This document shows positions 1-9,621 of a DNA stretch of 64,000 nucleotides, one piece after another (position 1 is the first letter of the stretch; each line of letters opens with the position of its first letter). The translations under genes were made by a program, and so were the position numbers. Below the pieces are notes generated by a model that searched no databases, had not been told where the DNA came from, and saw only the letters and a list, made by a program, of their open reading frames with translations. Location of the stretch: contig NZ_SWFJ01000005.1 in NCBI RefSeq assembly GCF_005144795.1, forward strand, positions 62,001 through 126,000. The letters run 5' to 3'. The DNA is from Streptococcus mitis. Its GTDB lineage: Bacteria; Bacillota; Bacilli; Lactobacillales; Streptococcaceae.

Positions 1-1
1 T

Positions 2-124
2 GGTGTACTGGATACGACTATGATGTTGATTGTGACCTTGTCTATCTGCGCTATCTTCCTCATCGCCTATGTGCTGATTTTCATGATTACCTCTAGAAGT
101 TATCGTAAAATTGTCCAAATGTAA
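2..124 (+). CDS. C-terminal end of a membrane permease, probably FtsX-like (partial)
   Basis: The gene enters from the left edge and only its last 40 residues are visible. They form one long hydrophobic segment (TMMLIVTLSICAIFLIAYVL and on), followed by a short basic tail ending RSYRKIVQM. A terminal membrane helix with a short positive cytoplasmic tail is how ABC transporter permeases of the FtsX/MacB type usually end, and that is the best guess. The fragment is too short to prove the family. The reading frame is open from base 2 and stops with TAA just before a strong hairpin terminator. Confidence 0.45.
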   Translation, partial: GVLDTTMMLIVTLSICAIFLIAYVLIFMITSRSYRKIVQM

Positions 125-129
125 AAAAG

Positions 130-160
130 ATACCTCGACTTCAAAATCGAGGTATTTCTT
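130..160. terminator. Bidirectional intrinsic terminator
   Basis: A perfect 9-bp stem (ATACCTCGA / TCGAGGTAT) with an 8-base loop is followed by a T-rich run on the plus strand. It is preceded by a run of A, which is a T-run on the minus strand. It lies between the convergent permease fragment and the VIT-family gene and can serve both. Confidence 0.85.
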
Positions 161-165
161 GTATT

Positions 166-861
166 CTAAATGCTGAAAAGTTGTCCTAGCAGAAAGGTAA
201 CTCCCATGGTTAAAAGACCAATAGCAAGGTTCCGAATCATAGCTGTTTTAGTTGGGGCTTTTCCAAGTTTGGCGCTTGTGTAGCCAGTCATCAAGAGTGA
301 AACTCCTACAATCAGAACAGTAGCAGGGATGCGGTATTCACTTGGGAAAATGGTTACTGAGAGCATTGGAGGCAAACTTCCAAGGAAAAAGGCAACGAAG
401 CTAGAAATGGCAGCGTGCCAAGGATTGGTAAATTCTTCATACTCAATTCCATATTTTTCCTCTACCAAAGCCTTGAGTGGATTTTTAAGAAAGGCCTTAT
501 TTGTCAAGAGCTGGGCAGAGGTTTCGCATTCTCCATTTTGGATATAGGCAGCATAGAGGGACTTTTTGGCTAGCTCCAAATCTTGGTCTAGCAAGAGTTT
601 TTCTCGCGCAACAGCTGCTTCCTCAGTATCTTTTTGAGTTGAAACGGATACATATTCTCCGCCAGCCATTGAAAAGGCACCTGCTAAGATAGCCGCAAAT
701 CCTGATAAAAAGATAATCCAGATATTGCTCGTAGCACTGGCAACCCCGATAACCACACCAGCAATGGAAATAATTCCATCATTAGCACCAAGAACACCCG
801 CACGCAGGATATTTAAACGACCTGCAAAATTTGAATCAATTTCGTGATTTGTTTCTGACAT
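166..861 (-). CDS. VIT1/CCC1-family membrane transporter
   Basis: The 231-residue protein belongs to the VIT family of membrane proteins related to the plant vacuolar iron and yeast Ccc1 iron/manganese transporters. Transport of iron or manganese is inferred from the family, not shown. Features seen: an N-terminal segment with LNILRAGVLGANDGIISIAG, typical of the first VIT helix, then paired hydrophobic helices, a charged cytoplasmic loop rich in Glu (KDTEEAAVAREKLLLDQDLE), and three C-terminal helices. I start at the ATG at 861 (MSETNHE), because AAGGAG lies just upstream; a frame-open extension to 978 has no such signal. It is a single gene, convergent with the permease fragment. Confidence 0.85.
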   Translation of the reverse strand: MSETNHEIDSNFAGRLNILRAGVLGANDGIISIAGVVIGVASATSNIWIIFLSGFAAILAGAFSMAGGEYVSVSTQKDTEEAAVAREKLLLDQDLELAKKSLYAAYIQNGECETSAQLLTNKAFLKNPLKALVEEKYGIEYEEFTNPWHAAISSFVAFFLGSLPPMLSVTIFPSEYRIPATVLIVGVSLLMTGYTSAKLGKAPTKTAMIRNLAIGLLTMGVTFLLGQLFSI

Positions 862-1045
862 ACTAATCTCCTTTTTATCCAGTATAAAGGAAACAGATAA
901 TGAAATCAATCTTTTAAAAGTATCTGAAAAAAGTTGCACGATTTTAATTTTACGAGCTTTTTTAAAAGTTAGAAACACGACTAGCTAGTAGAGAAGGATA
1001 AAAGAGAAGCAAAGCTGATAGACTAGTCCTTTTTCTAGTTATCTA

Positions 1046-1054
1046 TGGTATAAT
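1046..1054 (+). promoter_or_regulatory. Extended -10 promoter of the Cof-Cof-ftsY operon
   Basis: TGG-TATAAT is a consensus extended -10 element, 37 nt before the ATG of the first HAD gene. No good -35 is visible, as is common for TGn promoters. Confidence 0.7.
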
Positions 1055-1091
1055 AGGAGGTAGATTTACTAATCGGAGTAAGAAAGATTTT

Positions 1092-1883
1092 ATGATTAAA
1101 CTAGTAGCAACGGATATGGACGGAACCTTCCTAGATGGGAATGGACGCTTTGATATGGACCGCCTCAAGTCTCTCTTAGCTTCCTACAAGGAAAAAGGGA
1201 TTTACTTTGCAGTGGCTTCGGGTCGAGGATTTCTATCCTTAGAAAAATTATTTGCTGATGTTCGTGATGACATTATTTTCATCGCTGAAAATGGCAGTTT
1301 AGTAGAGTATCAAGGTCAAGACTTGTATGAAGCGACTATGTCTCGTGAGTTTTATTTGACGACTTTTGAAAAGCTACAAACGTCACCTTATGTAGATGTC
1401 AATAAATTACTTTTGACAGGTAAGAAGGGTTCTTATGTACTAGATACGGTTGATGAAACCTATTTGAAAGAGAGTCAGCATTATAATGAAAATATCCAAA
1501 AAGTAGCCGGTCTGGAAGATATCACAGATGACATTTTCAAATTTACAACCAACTTCACAGAAGAAACTCTGGAAGCTGGAGAGGCTTGGGTCAATGAACA
1601 TGTACCTGGTGTTAAGGCTATGACAACTGGTTTTGAATCCATTGATATTGTTCTGGACTATGTCGATAAGGGAGTGGCTATTGTTGAATTAGCTAAAAAA
1701 CTTGGTATCACAATGGATCAGGTTATGGCTTTTGGAGACAATCTAAATGACTTGCATATGATGCAGGTTGTAGGACATCCTGTAGCTCCTGAAAATGCAC
1801 GACCTGAAATTTTAGAATTAGCAGAGACAGTGATTGGTCACCATAAGGACCAGTCGGTTATAGCTTATATGGAGGGCTTATAA
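1092..1883 (+). CDS. Cof-type HAD-superfamily phosphatase (first of a pair)
   Basis: A 263-residue cytosolic HAD hydrolase of the Cof/sugar-phosphatase subfamily (class IIB). It carries the nucleophile motif DMDGTFLD at residues 8-15, the AVASGR motif II near 42, the cap domain in the middle, and the C-terminal GDNLNDLHMM motif that binds magnesium. Family members dephosphorylate sugar phosphates, FMN or PLP; the substrate here cannot be told. Its stop overlaps the next gene's ATG by one base (TAATG), so the two HAD genes and ftsY form one operon. Confidence 0.9.
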   Translation: MIKLVATDMDGTFLDGNGRFDMDRLKSLLASYKEKGIYFAVASGRGFLSLEKLFADVRDDIIFIAENGSLVEYQGQDLYEATMSREFYLTTFEKLQTSPYVDVNKLLLTGKKGSYVLDTVDETYLKESQHYNENIQKVAGLEDITDDIFKFTTNFTEETLEAGEAWVNEHVPGVKAMTTGFESIDIVLDYVDKGVAIVELAKKLGITMDQVMAFGDNLNDLHMMQVVGHPVAPENARPEILELAETVIGHHKDQSVIAYMEGL

Positions 1884-2701
1884 TGGCAGATATAAAATTG
1901 ATTGCATTGGACTTGGACGGTACCTTGCTGACTACTGATAAAAGGCTGACGGATCGCACCAAGGCAACCTTGAAAGCTGCGCGTGATCGTGGTATCAAGA
2001 TCGTATTGACAACTGGTCGCCCTTTAAAAGCTATGGATTTCTTTCTCCATGAGCTAGGGACTGACGGCCATGAAGATGAGTATACGATTACCTTTAATGG
2101 AGGTTTAGTTCAGAAAAATACAGGTGAAATCCTTGATAAAACAGTCTTTTCATATGATGATGTGGCACGCTTGTATGAAGAAACAGAGAAATTATCACTG
2201 CCTCTTGATGCAATCTCAGAAGGAACTGTTTATCAAATCCAATCGGACCAAGAAAGTCTTTATGCCAAATTCAATCCAGCATTGACTTTTGTTCCAGTGG
2301 ACTTTGAAGACTTATCTAGTCAGATGACCTACAATAAGTGCGTGACTGCCTTTGCTCAAGAACCCTTGGATGCAGCTATTCAGAAGATTTCTCCAGAATT
2401 GTTCGACCAATATGAAATCTTTAAATCACGTGAAATGTTGCTAGAGTGGTCACCAAAGAATGTTCACAAAGCAACAGGTTTGGCTAAACTAATTAGCCAT
2501 CTGGGAATCGATCAAAGCCAAGTCATGGCCTGTGGTGACGAAGCCAATGACCTTTCTATGATTGAATGGGCAGGGCTCGGTGTTGCCATGCAAAACGCTG
2601 TTCCTGAAGTCAAGGCCGTCGCAAATGTGGTGACTCCAATGACCAATGATGAAGAAGCTGTTGCTTGGGCTATCGAAGAATACGTGCTAAAGGAGAACTA
2701 A
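1883..2701 (+). CDS. Cof-type HAD-superfamily phosphatase (second of a pair)
   Basis: A 272-residue paralogue of the preceding protein, with all four HAD motifs: DLDGTLLTTD near residue 9, VLTTGRP near 42, a lysine (HKATG) near 196, and GDEANDLSMIE near 215. It is translationally coupled to the gene before it by a TAATG overlap. The cap domains of the two proteins differ clearly, so this looks like an old duplication with separate substrates rather than a recent copy. The exact substrate is unknown. Confidence 0.9.
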   Translation: MADIKLIALDLDGTLLTTDKRLTDRTKATLKAARDRGIKIVLTTGRPLKAMDFFLHELGTDGHEDEYTITFNGGLVQKNTGEILDKTVFSYDDVARLYEETEKLSLPLDAISEGTVYQIQSDQESLYAKFNPALTFVPVDFEDLSSQMTYNKCVTAFAQEPLDAAIQKISPELFDQYEIFKSREMLLEWSPKNVHKATGLAKLISHLGIDQSQVMACGDEANDLSMIEWAGLGVAMQNAVPEVKAVANVVTPMTNDEEAVAWAIEEYVLKEN

Positions 2702-2704
2702 GAT

Positions 2705-3910
2705 ATGGGATTGTTTGACCGTCTATTCGGAAAAAAAGAAGAACCTAAAATCGAAGAAGTTGTAAAAGAAGCTTTAGAAAATCTTGATTTGTCTGAAGAT
2801 GTTGAGCCTGCTCTTGCAGAAAATGAGGTAGTTCCTCAAGAAGAAGCAGAAGTTGAAATTGTTGAACAAGCTGAGCTCCAAGAAGAGAAAATCCAATACC
2901 CAGTTGAAGAAAGTATTGATTCAGAGCAAGTTGTAGAAGTTCCTCAAGAAGAAGTCCCAGAGGAAGAGAATCCTGAGTTCATAGAAACTGTTCAGGAGAA
3001 ATATGACCGTAGTCTTAAGAAAACTCGTACGGGCTTCGGAGCTCGCTTGAATGCCTTCTTTGCTAACTTTCGCTCTGTTGACGAAGAATTTTTCGAGGAA
3101 CTGGAAGAACTGCTGATCATGAGCGACGTTGGTGTACAGGTAGCTTCTAACTTAACAGAGGAGTTACGCTACGAAGCCAAGCTTGAAAACGCCAAGAAAC
3201 CTGATGCACTTCGCCGTGTCATCATTGAGAAATTGGTTGAGCTTTATGAAAAGGATGGCAACTATGATGAAAGTATCCACTTCCAAGATGGCTTGACAGT
3301 CATGCTCTTTGTCGGTGTTAATGGTGTCGGGAAAACAACTTCTATCGGGAAACTAGCTCACCGTTATAAACAAGCTGGTAAGAAGGTTATGTTGGTTGCG
3401 GCAGATACCTTCCGTGCGGGGGCAGTAGCCCAGCTTGCTGAATGGGGTCGTCGTGTTGACGTTCCAGTTGTAACTGGACCTGAAAAAGCTGACCCAGCCA
3501 GTGTAGTCTTTGATGGAATGGAACTTGCCGTAGCTGAAGGTATCGATATTCTTATGATTGACACCGCTGGTCGTCTGCAAAACAAAGATAACCTCATGGC
3601 TGAGTTGGAAAAGATTGGTCGTATCATCAAACGTGTTGTACCAGAAGCACCGCATGAAACCTTCTTGGCACTTGATGCATCAACAGGTCAAAATGCCCTA
3701 GTACAGGCCAAAGAATTTTCAAAAATTACACCTTTGACAGGAATAGTCTTGACTAAGATTGATGGAACTGCTCGAGGTGGTGTTGTTCTAGCTATTCGAG
3801 AAGAACTCAATATTCCTGTAAAATTGATTGGTTTTGGTGAAAAAATCGATGATATTGGAGAGTTTAACTCAGAAAACTTTATGAAGGGTCTCTTGGAAGG
3901 CTTAATCTAA
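2705..3910 (+). CDS. ftsY: Signal recognition particle receptor FtsY
   Basis: FtsY is the membrane-associated SRP receptor GTPase that docks ribosome-nascent chain complexes at the Sec translocon. The 401-residue protein begins with an acidic A domain (about residues 10-95, very rich in Glu), then the helical N domain, then the G domain with the P-loop GVNGVGKTTS near 204, DTFRAGA, DTAGR near 286 and TKIDGTARGG near 352. It begins 3 nt after the second HAD gene and ends at a strong terminator. The acidic region is longer than minimal FtsY proteins but usual for streptococci. Confidence 0.97.
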   Translation: MGLFDRLFGKKEEPKIEEVVKEALENLDLSEDVEPALAENEVVPQEEAEVEIVEQAELQEEKIQYPVEESIDSEQVVEVPQEEVPEEENPEFIETVQEKYDRSLKKTRTGFGARLNAFFANFRSVDEEFFEELEELLIMSDVGVQVASNLTEELRYEAKLENAKKPDALRRVIIEKLVELYEKDGNYDESIHFQDGLTVMLFVGVNGVGKTTSIGKLAHRYKQAGKKVMLVAADTFRAGAVAQLAEWGRRVDVPVVTGPEKADPASVVFDGMELAVAEGIDILMIDTAGRLQNKDNLMAELEKIGRIIKRVVPEAPHETFLALDASTGQNALVQAKEFSKITPLTGIVLTKIDGTARGGVVLAIREELNIPVKLIGFGEKIDDIGEFNSENFMKGLLEGLI

Positions 3911-3920
3911 TCAGAAGCAA

Positions 3921-3955
3921 AAATCCTGCAAGCTACAAACTTGCAGGATTTTTTT
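3921..3955. terminator. Bidirectional terminator between ftsY and zwf
   Basis: A 12-bp stem (AATCCTGCAAG / CTTGCAGGATT) with a 7-base loop is flanked by A-runs upstream and eight or more T downstream. It lies between convergent ftsY and zwf and can stop transcription from both sides. Confidence 0.9.
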
Positions 3956-5442
3956 TATTCTAAGCGACCATCTTGACGATAGGCGATATCTGGTTGCCAA
4001 GTCCATTTGGCACCGAATTTTTCAAGTAAGTCAAAGCTTGCTTGAGGTCCCATGCTTCCAGCTTTATAGTCATGAAGTGGGGCACCATTTTCAGCCCAAA
4101 GCTCTTCGATACGGTCAATCAACTTCCATGATGCACCAACTTCATCCCAGTGGCTAAAGTTAGTTGAGTTATTATTTAGGACATCATAAATCAATTTTTC
4201 GTATGGTTCTGGAGAGGCACCAGTTGCGGTCGCATCTGTACGGTAATCAAGTGAGTTCGGAGCTAAGTTGAATTCTTCTCCTACCTGCTTCCCATTTAGG
4301 CTAAGAGAGAAGCCTTCTGTTGGTTGGATATAGATGGTCAAAATGTTTGGAGCAAGTGGTTCTCCAAAGATAGAATCCATTTGTTTAAAGACGATGTTGA
4401 CATGAGTTCCTTTTTCAGTCAGTCGTTTACCAGTACGGAAGAAGAAAGGAACACCACGGAAGCGATCGCTGTTTACAAAGAAGGCACCAGATGCAAAGGT
4501 TTCAGTTGTAGATTCTGGATTCACATTTGGCTCGCTGCGATAAGAGATATATTTCATGCCATCAATCTTACCTGAACGGTATTGACCACGGATAAAGTGT
4601 TCTTTAAGTTCTTCATCAGTTGGATGATAGAGGTTTTTAAAGACCTTAATCTTTTCGGCACGAATCTCGTCTTTTGTGAAGCTTGCTGGCTTGTCCATGG
4701 CAAGGAGAGAAAGAAGTTGCAAAGTGTGGTTCTGTACCATGTCACGGAGAGCACCAGACTCATCATAGTAGCCACCGCGTTCTTCTACACCCAAGCGCTC
4801 CGCAAAGGTAATTTGAACATTGTCGATAAAGTCCTTGTTCCAAACGTTTTCAAAAATCAAGTTTGCAAAGCGAACTGCAAAGATGCTTTGGATCATTTCC
4901 TTACCAAGATAATGGTCGATACGGAAAATTTGTTCTTCGTCAAATGTTGCTAGGAGCTCGTCATTCAACTTGCTTGCGCTTGCGTAATCTGTACCAAATG
5001 GTTTTTCAACGATTAAACGTTCAAAACCTTTACCATCTACAATGTTTTCAGACTTAAGGTGTTTGGCAATGGTTCCAAAGAACTGAGGTGCCATAGACAA
5101 GAAGAAGAGCTTGTTGTGTTCAGCTTGGTACTTGTCATTTAGTTCAGCCTGCAATTGACGTAAAGCAATGTAGTGCTCTGTATCATTGACATCATGACTT
5201 TGATAGTAGAAGTGGCTAGCGAATTCTTGAGCCTGTTCGGTACTATCTGCCAAATCAAGGATCGATTCGACTACAACAGATTCAAAATATTCCTTGCTCC
5301 AAGGACGACGGGCAGTTCCAATAACTGCAAAGTGCTTGGAAAGATTGCCGGATTTATAAAGTCTAAAAAGGGAAGGGTAGAGCTTGCGTTTAGCCAGGTC
5401 TCCACTCGCACCGAAAATTGTAACAATAACCTTAGATGACAT
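3955..5442 (-). CDS. zwf: Glucose-6-phosphate 1-dehydrogenase
   Basis: Catalyses NADP-dependent oxidation of glucose 6-phosphate to 6-phosphogluconolactone, the entry to the oxidative pentose phosphate pathway. The 495-residue length is typical. The N-terminal nucleotide-binding motif GASGDLAKRKLYPS and the active-site signature RIDHYLGKEM are present, with EKPFGTD just before it. It lies downstream of glnPQ on the same strand; in S. pneumoniae this glnPQ-zwf arrangement is known to be GlnR-controlled, so some transcript may come from the glnP promoter. A terminator and a local extended -10 lie between them, so zwf can also be expressed alone. Its leader holds two small hairpins (5469-5482 and 5485-5500). 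Confidence 0.97.
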   Translation of the reverse strand: MSSKVIVTIFGASGDLAKRKLYPSLFRLYKSGNLSKHFAVIGTARRPWSKEYFESVVVESILDLADSTEQAQEFASHFYYQSHDVNDTEHYIALRQLQAELNDKYQAEHNKLFFLSMAPQFFGTIAKHLKSENIVDGKGFERLIVEKPFGTDYASASKLNDELLATFDEEQIFRIDHYLGKEMIQSIFAVRFANLIFENVWNKDFIDNVQITFAERLGVEERGGYYDESGALRDMVQNHTLQLLSLLAMDKPASFTKDEIRAEKIKVFKNLYHPTDEELKEHFIRGQYRSGKIDGMKYISYRSEPNVNPESTTETFASGAFFVNSDRFRGVPFFFRTGKRLTEKGTHVNIVFKQMDSIFGEPLAPNILTIYIQPTEGFSLSLNGKQVGEEFNLAPNSLDYRTDATATGASPEPYEKLIYDVLNNNSTNFSHWDEVGASWKLIDRIEELWAENGAPLHDYKAGSMGPQASFDLLEKFGAKWTWQPDIAYRQDGRLE

Positions 5443-5511
5443 CTAGCTACCTAATTTCTATTTTTATTCCTAGTCTTGCTAGGTATGAGGAAATCTCATT
5501 TCATAAATTTA

Positions 5512-5520
5512 ATTCTAACA
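5512..5520 (-). promoter_or_regulatory. Candidate extended -10 promoter of zwf
   Basis: On the minus strand TGT-TAGAAT reads as an extended -10, giving a leader of about 63 nt before the zwf ATG. The -35 is not convincing. Confidence 0.45.
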
Positions 5521-5556
5521 TAATTTTCCGAAAAATCAAAAAATCCAATACGAGAT

Positions 5557-5588
5557 TGAAAAAAACTGCAAGGAAATCCTTACAGTTT
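5557..5588 (-). terminator. Terminator downstream of glnQ
   Basis: Read on the minus strand, AAACTG-t-AAGG pairs with CCTT-g-CAGTTT across a 4-base loop and runs into seven T. It lies 4 bases past the glnQ stop. Read-through into zwf would have to pass it. Confidence 0.8.
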
Positions 5589-5592
5589 GAGT

Positions 5593-6333
5593 TTAGACGT
5601 TTAAGACCTTGTCCAAGAAATCTTTCAGACGTGGGTGTTGTGGGTTATCAAAGATTTGATCAGGTGTTCCGTCTTCAAGGAATTCACCATCTGCAGTAAA
5701 GATAACGCGGTTGGCAACCTGACGAGCAAATCCCATCTCATGGGTTACGATAATCATGGTCATGCCTTGCTCAGCCAATTCTTTCATAACGTTTAGTACG
5801 TCTCCAACCATCTCAGGGTCAAGGGCAGAAGTTGGTTCATCAAATAGCATGATGTCTGGATTCATTGCTAGTCCACGAGCGATGGCCACACGTTGTTTTT
5901 GACCACCTGATAGGCTATCTGGGTTAGCATTAGCTTTGTCTGCTAGCCCAACTTTGTCAAGCAACTCCATTCCCAATTTCTCAGCTTCTTCCTTAGTCAT
6001 CAATTTGTGCTCAATAGGAGCAAAGGTAATGTTGTCCAATACAGACATGTGTGGGAAGAGGTTGAAGTGTTGGAAAACCATTCCGATATTTTCACGGACG
6101 TGGTCAACGTTGGTAGTTTTTTCAGTTAAGTCATAACCGTTCACAGTTATGTGACCGCTAGTAACTTCTTCTAGAAGATTGAGGCTACGGAGGAAAGTTG
6201 ACTTACCAGAACCTGAAGGACCGATTATACAGACAACATCTCCTTCATAGAACTTAGTTGTAATTCCTTTTAAAACCTCATTTTTGCCATAATACTTATG
6301 TAAATCATTTACATCAATTTTTAATTTTGCCAT
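5593..6333 (-). CDS. glnQ: Glutamine/polar amino acid ABC transporter ATPase
   Basis: The cytosolic ATPase that drives amino-acid import by its partner permease. In 246 residues it has Walker [10 protein letters not shown] (38-46), the Q-loop, the signature [15 protein letters not shown], Walker [15 protein letters not shown] and the switch histidine in VTHEMGFA, all typical of the PAAT (polar amino acid) subfamily. Its ATG overlaps the stop of the upstream permease gene by one base, so the two are co-translated. Glutamine (and glutamate or asparagine) specificity is inferred from the glnP fusion and the GlnR site. Confidence 0.95.
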   Translation of the reverse strand: MAKLKIDVNDLHKYYGKNEVLKGITTKFYEGDVVCIIGPSGSGKSTFLRSLNLLEEVTSGHITVNGYDLTEKTTNVDHVRENIGMVFQHFNLFPHMSVLDNITFAPIEHKLMTKEEAEKLGMELLDKVGLADKANANPDSLSGGQKQRVAIARGLAMNPDIMLFDEPTSALDPEMVGDVLNVMKELAEQGMTMIIVTHEMGFARQVANRVIFTADGEFLEDGTPDQIFDNPQHPRLKDFLDKVLNV

Positions 6334-8498
6334 TAACGAATCCTCTTTTCTAAGCGTTTCGCTAGTCTAGTCAAAAGTGTGATAATTACAAGATAGAAGA
6401 TAGCAAGGATTGCATACATCTTGAAACTTTGGTAGTTACGGGCAATGATAATCTTACCAGTTTGGAAGAGTTCAACCAAACCGATAGCAGATACGATAGT
6501 TGTATCTTTAAGAGCGATAACGAATTGGTTAACAAAGTTTGGCAACATCAATTTAGTTGCTTGTGGCAAGATAATCTTACGCATGGTTTTTCCATAAGAG
6601 ATACCCAAGCTTCGGCTGGCTTCCATTTGGCCAACTGGAACGGCCTGAATACCACCACGAACGATTTCAGCGATATAAGCCGCTGCATTGAGTGAGAGGG
6701 CAATAGTACCAGCTACAAAGTCGTTAATTGGGCTTTGTTGGCCTGTGATAGACTCGATGAAGTTTGGAATTCCCCAGAAGATGAAGGCTGCAAGAATCAT
6801 CAATGGAATACCACGGATAACGTCAACGAAAATCTCAGAAATCACACGAAGAGATTTGTATGGGCTAACGCTAAACATACCGAAGATAATTCCGATAACA
6901 ATGGCAATAGCAAATGAGATAAGAGCTAGAGCAAGAGTGATACCAAGCCCGCTAAGGAGTTGTTTGTAGTTGTTTTGAAGCAAACCCCAGATAGTTGTTT
7001 CATCAACAGTGCTTGTTGAAGTAGATGAAGATTCGCTAGCTAGGTATTTGTCAAGAATCTTTTGGAATTCTCCGTTTGCTTTAAGGTTTGCAAGTCCGTT
7101 ATTGAACATTTCAATCAATTCGGGATTTGCTCCTTTTTTAACGGCAAAGGCTGTTTCACCGATTGGAGTTCCAGCGATTGGTGTTTTCAATTTTTTCCCT
7201 TGGCTGATAGAATATTTGAGGACAGGCTCATCATCCATAACGGCATCAATGGCACCAGTGTTTAAACTGTCATACATTGATGAACCATCAGCGAAGGTTT
7301 TGATTTTGTAACCGTATTTGCTTTGATTTTCTGTTAGGAAGGTTTGAGAAGCCGTTCCGTTTTTAACACCAACTGTCTTCCCTTTCAAGTCTTCATAAGA
7401 AGCAATGGTACTTGATTCTTTGACACCAAGGATAGTATTGGCAGTGTAGTAGGATTCTGAGAAATCAAAAGTCGCCTTACGAGCATCTGTGACAGACATA
7501 CCAGCAATGATACCATCTGCTTGACCAGCTTGGACAGCACTGATCGCAGCATCAAAACCAGGGTTGGTGATTTCAATTTCAAAACCTTGGTCTTTAGCGA
7601 TGGCCTTAATCAATTCCATATCAATACCAGTAAATTGGTTGCTTGAATTTTGGAAAACAAAAGGTGCAAAAGAAGAATCGCTGGCAATGATGTATTTAGC
7701 TTTAACAGGAATAGCTTTTAAGCCTGCAAGAGTAGTTGTAGTTGGCACTGCTGAAGATGATGAAGCAGTCCATTTCTTGATGATTTTATCAAGACTACCA
7801 TCTTGTTTCATTTTAGCCAAGGCTTGGTTAAATTCAGTAACCAAGTGCTCGTATTTGCTACCTTTTTTAACACCGAAAGCAAAACTTCCTACAGCTTCAC
7901 CATCCATTTCAATATGGAGGTCTTGACCTTGGTTGATGGCATACTCGATAACAGGTTTATCATCCATCATGGCATCGATGGCACCAGCACTTAAGCTGTT
8001 GTTCATCAAATCACCAGTGTCAAATGTTTTAATGGTAAAGCCGTATTTGTCCTTAATACTTTCAAGGAAACGTTGAGCGGCAGTTCCGTTTTTAACACCA
8101 ACAGTTTTACCTTTTAATTGGTCGTACTGACTAATCTTGTGTGCCTTTGTAGTTGCAATGACAACTTTTGTATCATAGTAAGTATCAGACATGGTGAAGA
8201 CTTTTTCACGTTCTTTCGTCTTTGTCATCCCTGCCATGATAGCGTCAGCTTGACCAGCTTGAACCGCATTGACCGCTGCGTCAAATCCAGGATAGGACAT
8301 CTGAATGTTCCATCCTTTAATCTCAGCGACTTTGTTGATAATGTCAACATCAATTCCTTTATAAGTTTGATCTGAATCTTTAAACTCAAAAGGTGCATAG
8401 GCGGTATCAGACACAATCTTAATCGTTTCTGCCTTCACAATACCTAATGAGAAAATTGGGAATAAAATTAGCAAAAATGCTAGAAATTTTTTCTTCAT
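6333..8498 (-). CDS. glnP: Glutamine ABC transporter: tandem substrate-binding domains fused to permease
   Basis: A 721-residue fusion. Residues 1-24 are a signal sequence ([20 protein letters not shown], then VKAE). Two periplasmic-binding-protein-like domains of the SBP_bac_3 type follow (about 25-245 and 265-490; both hold the repeat PGFDAA followed by AVQAGQAD). From about 515 there is a membrane permease with the EAA-type loop ([19 protein letters not shown]). The arrangement matches GlnP of lactic acid bacteria, where tandem extracellular domains feed one translocator. The two binding domains are similar but not identical, suggesting different affinities. Regulation: a GlnR box and an extended -10 promoter lie upstream. 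Confidence 0.94.
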   Translation of the reverse strand: MKKKFLAFLLILFPIFSLGIVKAETIKIVSDTAYAPFEFKDSDQTYKGIDVDIINKVAEIKGWNIQMSYPGFDAAVNAVQAGQADAIMAGMTKTKEREKVFTMSDTYYDTKVVIATTKAHKISQYDQLKGKTVGVKNGTAAQRFLESIKDKYGFTIKTFDTGDLMNNSLSAGAIDAMMDDKPVIEYAINQGQDLHIEMDGEAVGSFAFGVKKGSKYEHLVTEFNQALAKMKQDGSLDKIIKKWTASSSSAVPTTTTLAGLKAIPVKAKYIIASDSSFAPFVFQNSSNQFTGIDMELIKAIAKDQGFEIEITNPGFDAAISAVQAGQADGIIAGMSVTDARKATFDFSESYYTANTILGVKESSTIASYEDLKGKTVGVKNGTASQTFLTENQSKYGYKIKTFADGSSMYDSLNTGAIDAVMDDEPVLKYSISQGKKLKTPIAGTPIGETAFAVKKGANPELIEMFNNGLANLKANGEFQKILDKYLASESSSTSTSTVDETTIWGLLQNNYKQLLSGLGITLALALISFAIAIVIGIIFGMFSVSPYKSLRVISEIFVDVIRGIPLMILAAFIFWGIPNFIESITGQQSPINDFVAGTIALSLNAAAYIAEIVRGGIQAVPVGQMEASRSLGISYGKTMRKIILPQATKLMLPNFVNQFVIALKDTTIVSAIGLVELFQTGKIIIARNYQSFKMYAILAIFYLVIITLLTRLAKRLEKRIR

Positions 8499-8527
8499 TT
8501 TTAGTCTCCTTTTCCGAATATTTTCCC

Positions 8528-8556
8528 ATTATATCAGAAAAAGTAAAAAAAGGCAA
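8528..8556 (-). promoter_or_regulatory. glnP promoter
   Basis: On the minus strand TTGCCT is followed after 17 bases by TATAAT, preceded by TGA (extended -10). The leader is about 24 nt and contains GGAG before the ATG. Confidence 0.75.
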
Positions 8557-8571
8557 ATTTTTATATTTTTG

Positions 8572-8588
8572 TGTCAGAAAATGTAACA
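8572..8588. promoter_or_regulatory. GlnR operator
   Basis: TGTCA-N7-TAACA fits the GlnR consensus TGTNA-N7-TNACA exactly and continues with the extra T of the pneumococcal form. It lies 15 bp upstream of the glnP -35. In S. pneumoniae GlnR represses glnPQ-zwf when glutamine and ammonium are plentiful. The site also lies 20 bp upstream of the -35 of the divergent CPBP gene. Confidence 0.8.
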
Positions 8589-8608
8589 TAGGTTATTTCT
8601 TTTCTTTC

Positions 8609-8636
8609 TTGAATTGCTACTATAAAGTGCTATAAT
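8609..8636 (+). promoter_or_regulatory. Promoter of the CPBP protease gene
   Basis: TTGAAT, 16 bases, then TGC-contained TATAAT (extended -10). The leader is about 25 nt and holds GAGG before the ATG. Confidence 0.7.
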
Positions 8637-8667
8637 AATATATAATAGAAGAAAAGAGGACAGGGAT

Positions 8668-9621
8668 ATGAAGAACAAAAGAATATTTAAAGACTTCCAA
8701 GCTTCAAAAATGAGTTTAAACATTTACACAAGCCCCTTGTTAGCCTTTGCTTTTGTCTTCATAGGAGAGTTTGTGGCTTATACTCTGTACGGTATTAGTT
8801 TGTTAGCTCTCATCGGACTTGCTAGAAATTTTGGAGAGGCTGGTCAAGCTTTTGCTACCTACTTGCAGACCTTGCAGCAGAGATTGATGGATAAAACAAG
8901 TGATTTTCGTTTAATTTTAGAATTGCTGGCCTTTGGTTTCATACTCAACACTGTGTTTAGATGGACTAGAAAAGTTGAGAAAAGACCTATTCGAACTTTA
9001 GGATTTTATAGAGAGAATTTCCTAAGCAATCTTTTTAAAGGATTTGGCCTAGGCCTGGCACTTTTTCTTCTGACCTTGTTAGTTTTAGTAGCCTTAGGGC
9101 AATATCGTTTGGAGTCCATTCGATTGAATCCTTATTCACTTACTTTTGTTGTCTTTACTATCCCATTTTGGATTTTACAGGGGACAACAGAAGAAGTGGT
9201 GGCCCGTGCTTGGCTCCTTCCTCAATTGGCCTTAAGAACCAATCTAAAATTAGCTGTTCTTATATCTAGCCTATTTTTTACCCTGCTTCATATGGGCAAT
9301 TCTGGTCTCACCCCTCTATCTCTAGTGAATCTCTTTTTATTCGGAGTTGCCATGTCACTTTACCTTCTCAAAACAGATACAGTTTGGGGTGTAGCAGGTA
9401 TTCATGGCGCCTGGAATTTTGCTCAGGGCAATCTCTTTGGGATTTTGGTTAGCGGTCAGCCGTCTGGGACATCGCTGATGACCTTTTTACCACAAGGCGA
9501 TCAAGGCTGGCTATCAGGTGGGGCTTTTGGGATAGAAGGTTCTATCATGACAAGTTTAGTCTTGTTACTTTTGATTTTCTATCTCGCTCATCAATTAAAG
9601 AAAGAAAATGAAAGGATGTGA
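8668..9621 (+). CDS. CPBP-family intramembrane metalloprotease (CAAX/Abi type)
   Basis: A 317-residue multi-span membrane protein of the CPBP (Abi/Rce1-like) family. It shows the three family motifs: EEVVARAW (EExxxR) near residue 176, FTLLHMGN (FxxxH) near 208, and HGAWNFAQGN near 250, which provide the glutamates, histidines and asparagine of the membrane-embedded active site. Hydrophobic segments lie near 20-45, 85-95, 120-145, 160-170, 195-245 and 290-310. In Gram-positive bacteria such proteins are linked to peptide processing or bacteriocin self-immunity; no bacteriocin gene is visible here, so the substrate is unknown. It is divergent from glnP and shares its control region. Confidence 0.85.
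   Translation: MKNKRIFKDFQASKMSLNIYTSPLLAFAFVFIGEFVAYTLYGISLLALIGLARNFGEAGQAFATYLQTLQQRLMDKTSDFRLILELLAFGFILNTVFRWTRKVEKRPIRTLGFYRENFLSNLFKGFGLGLALFLLTLLVLVALGQYRLESIRLNPYSLTFVVFTIPFWILQGTTEEVVARAWLLPQLALRTNLKLAVLISSLFFTLLHMGNSGLTPLSLVNLFLFGVAMSLYLLKTDTVWGVAGIHGAWNFAQGNLFGILVSGQPSGTSLMTFLPQGDQGWLSGGAFGIEGSIMTSLVLLLLIFYLAHQLKKENERM

Noticed and set aside
7564..7926. 120-codon open frame on the plus strand within glnP
   Set aside because: Antisense shadow of the second binding domain; no start signals.
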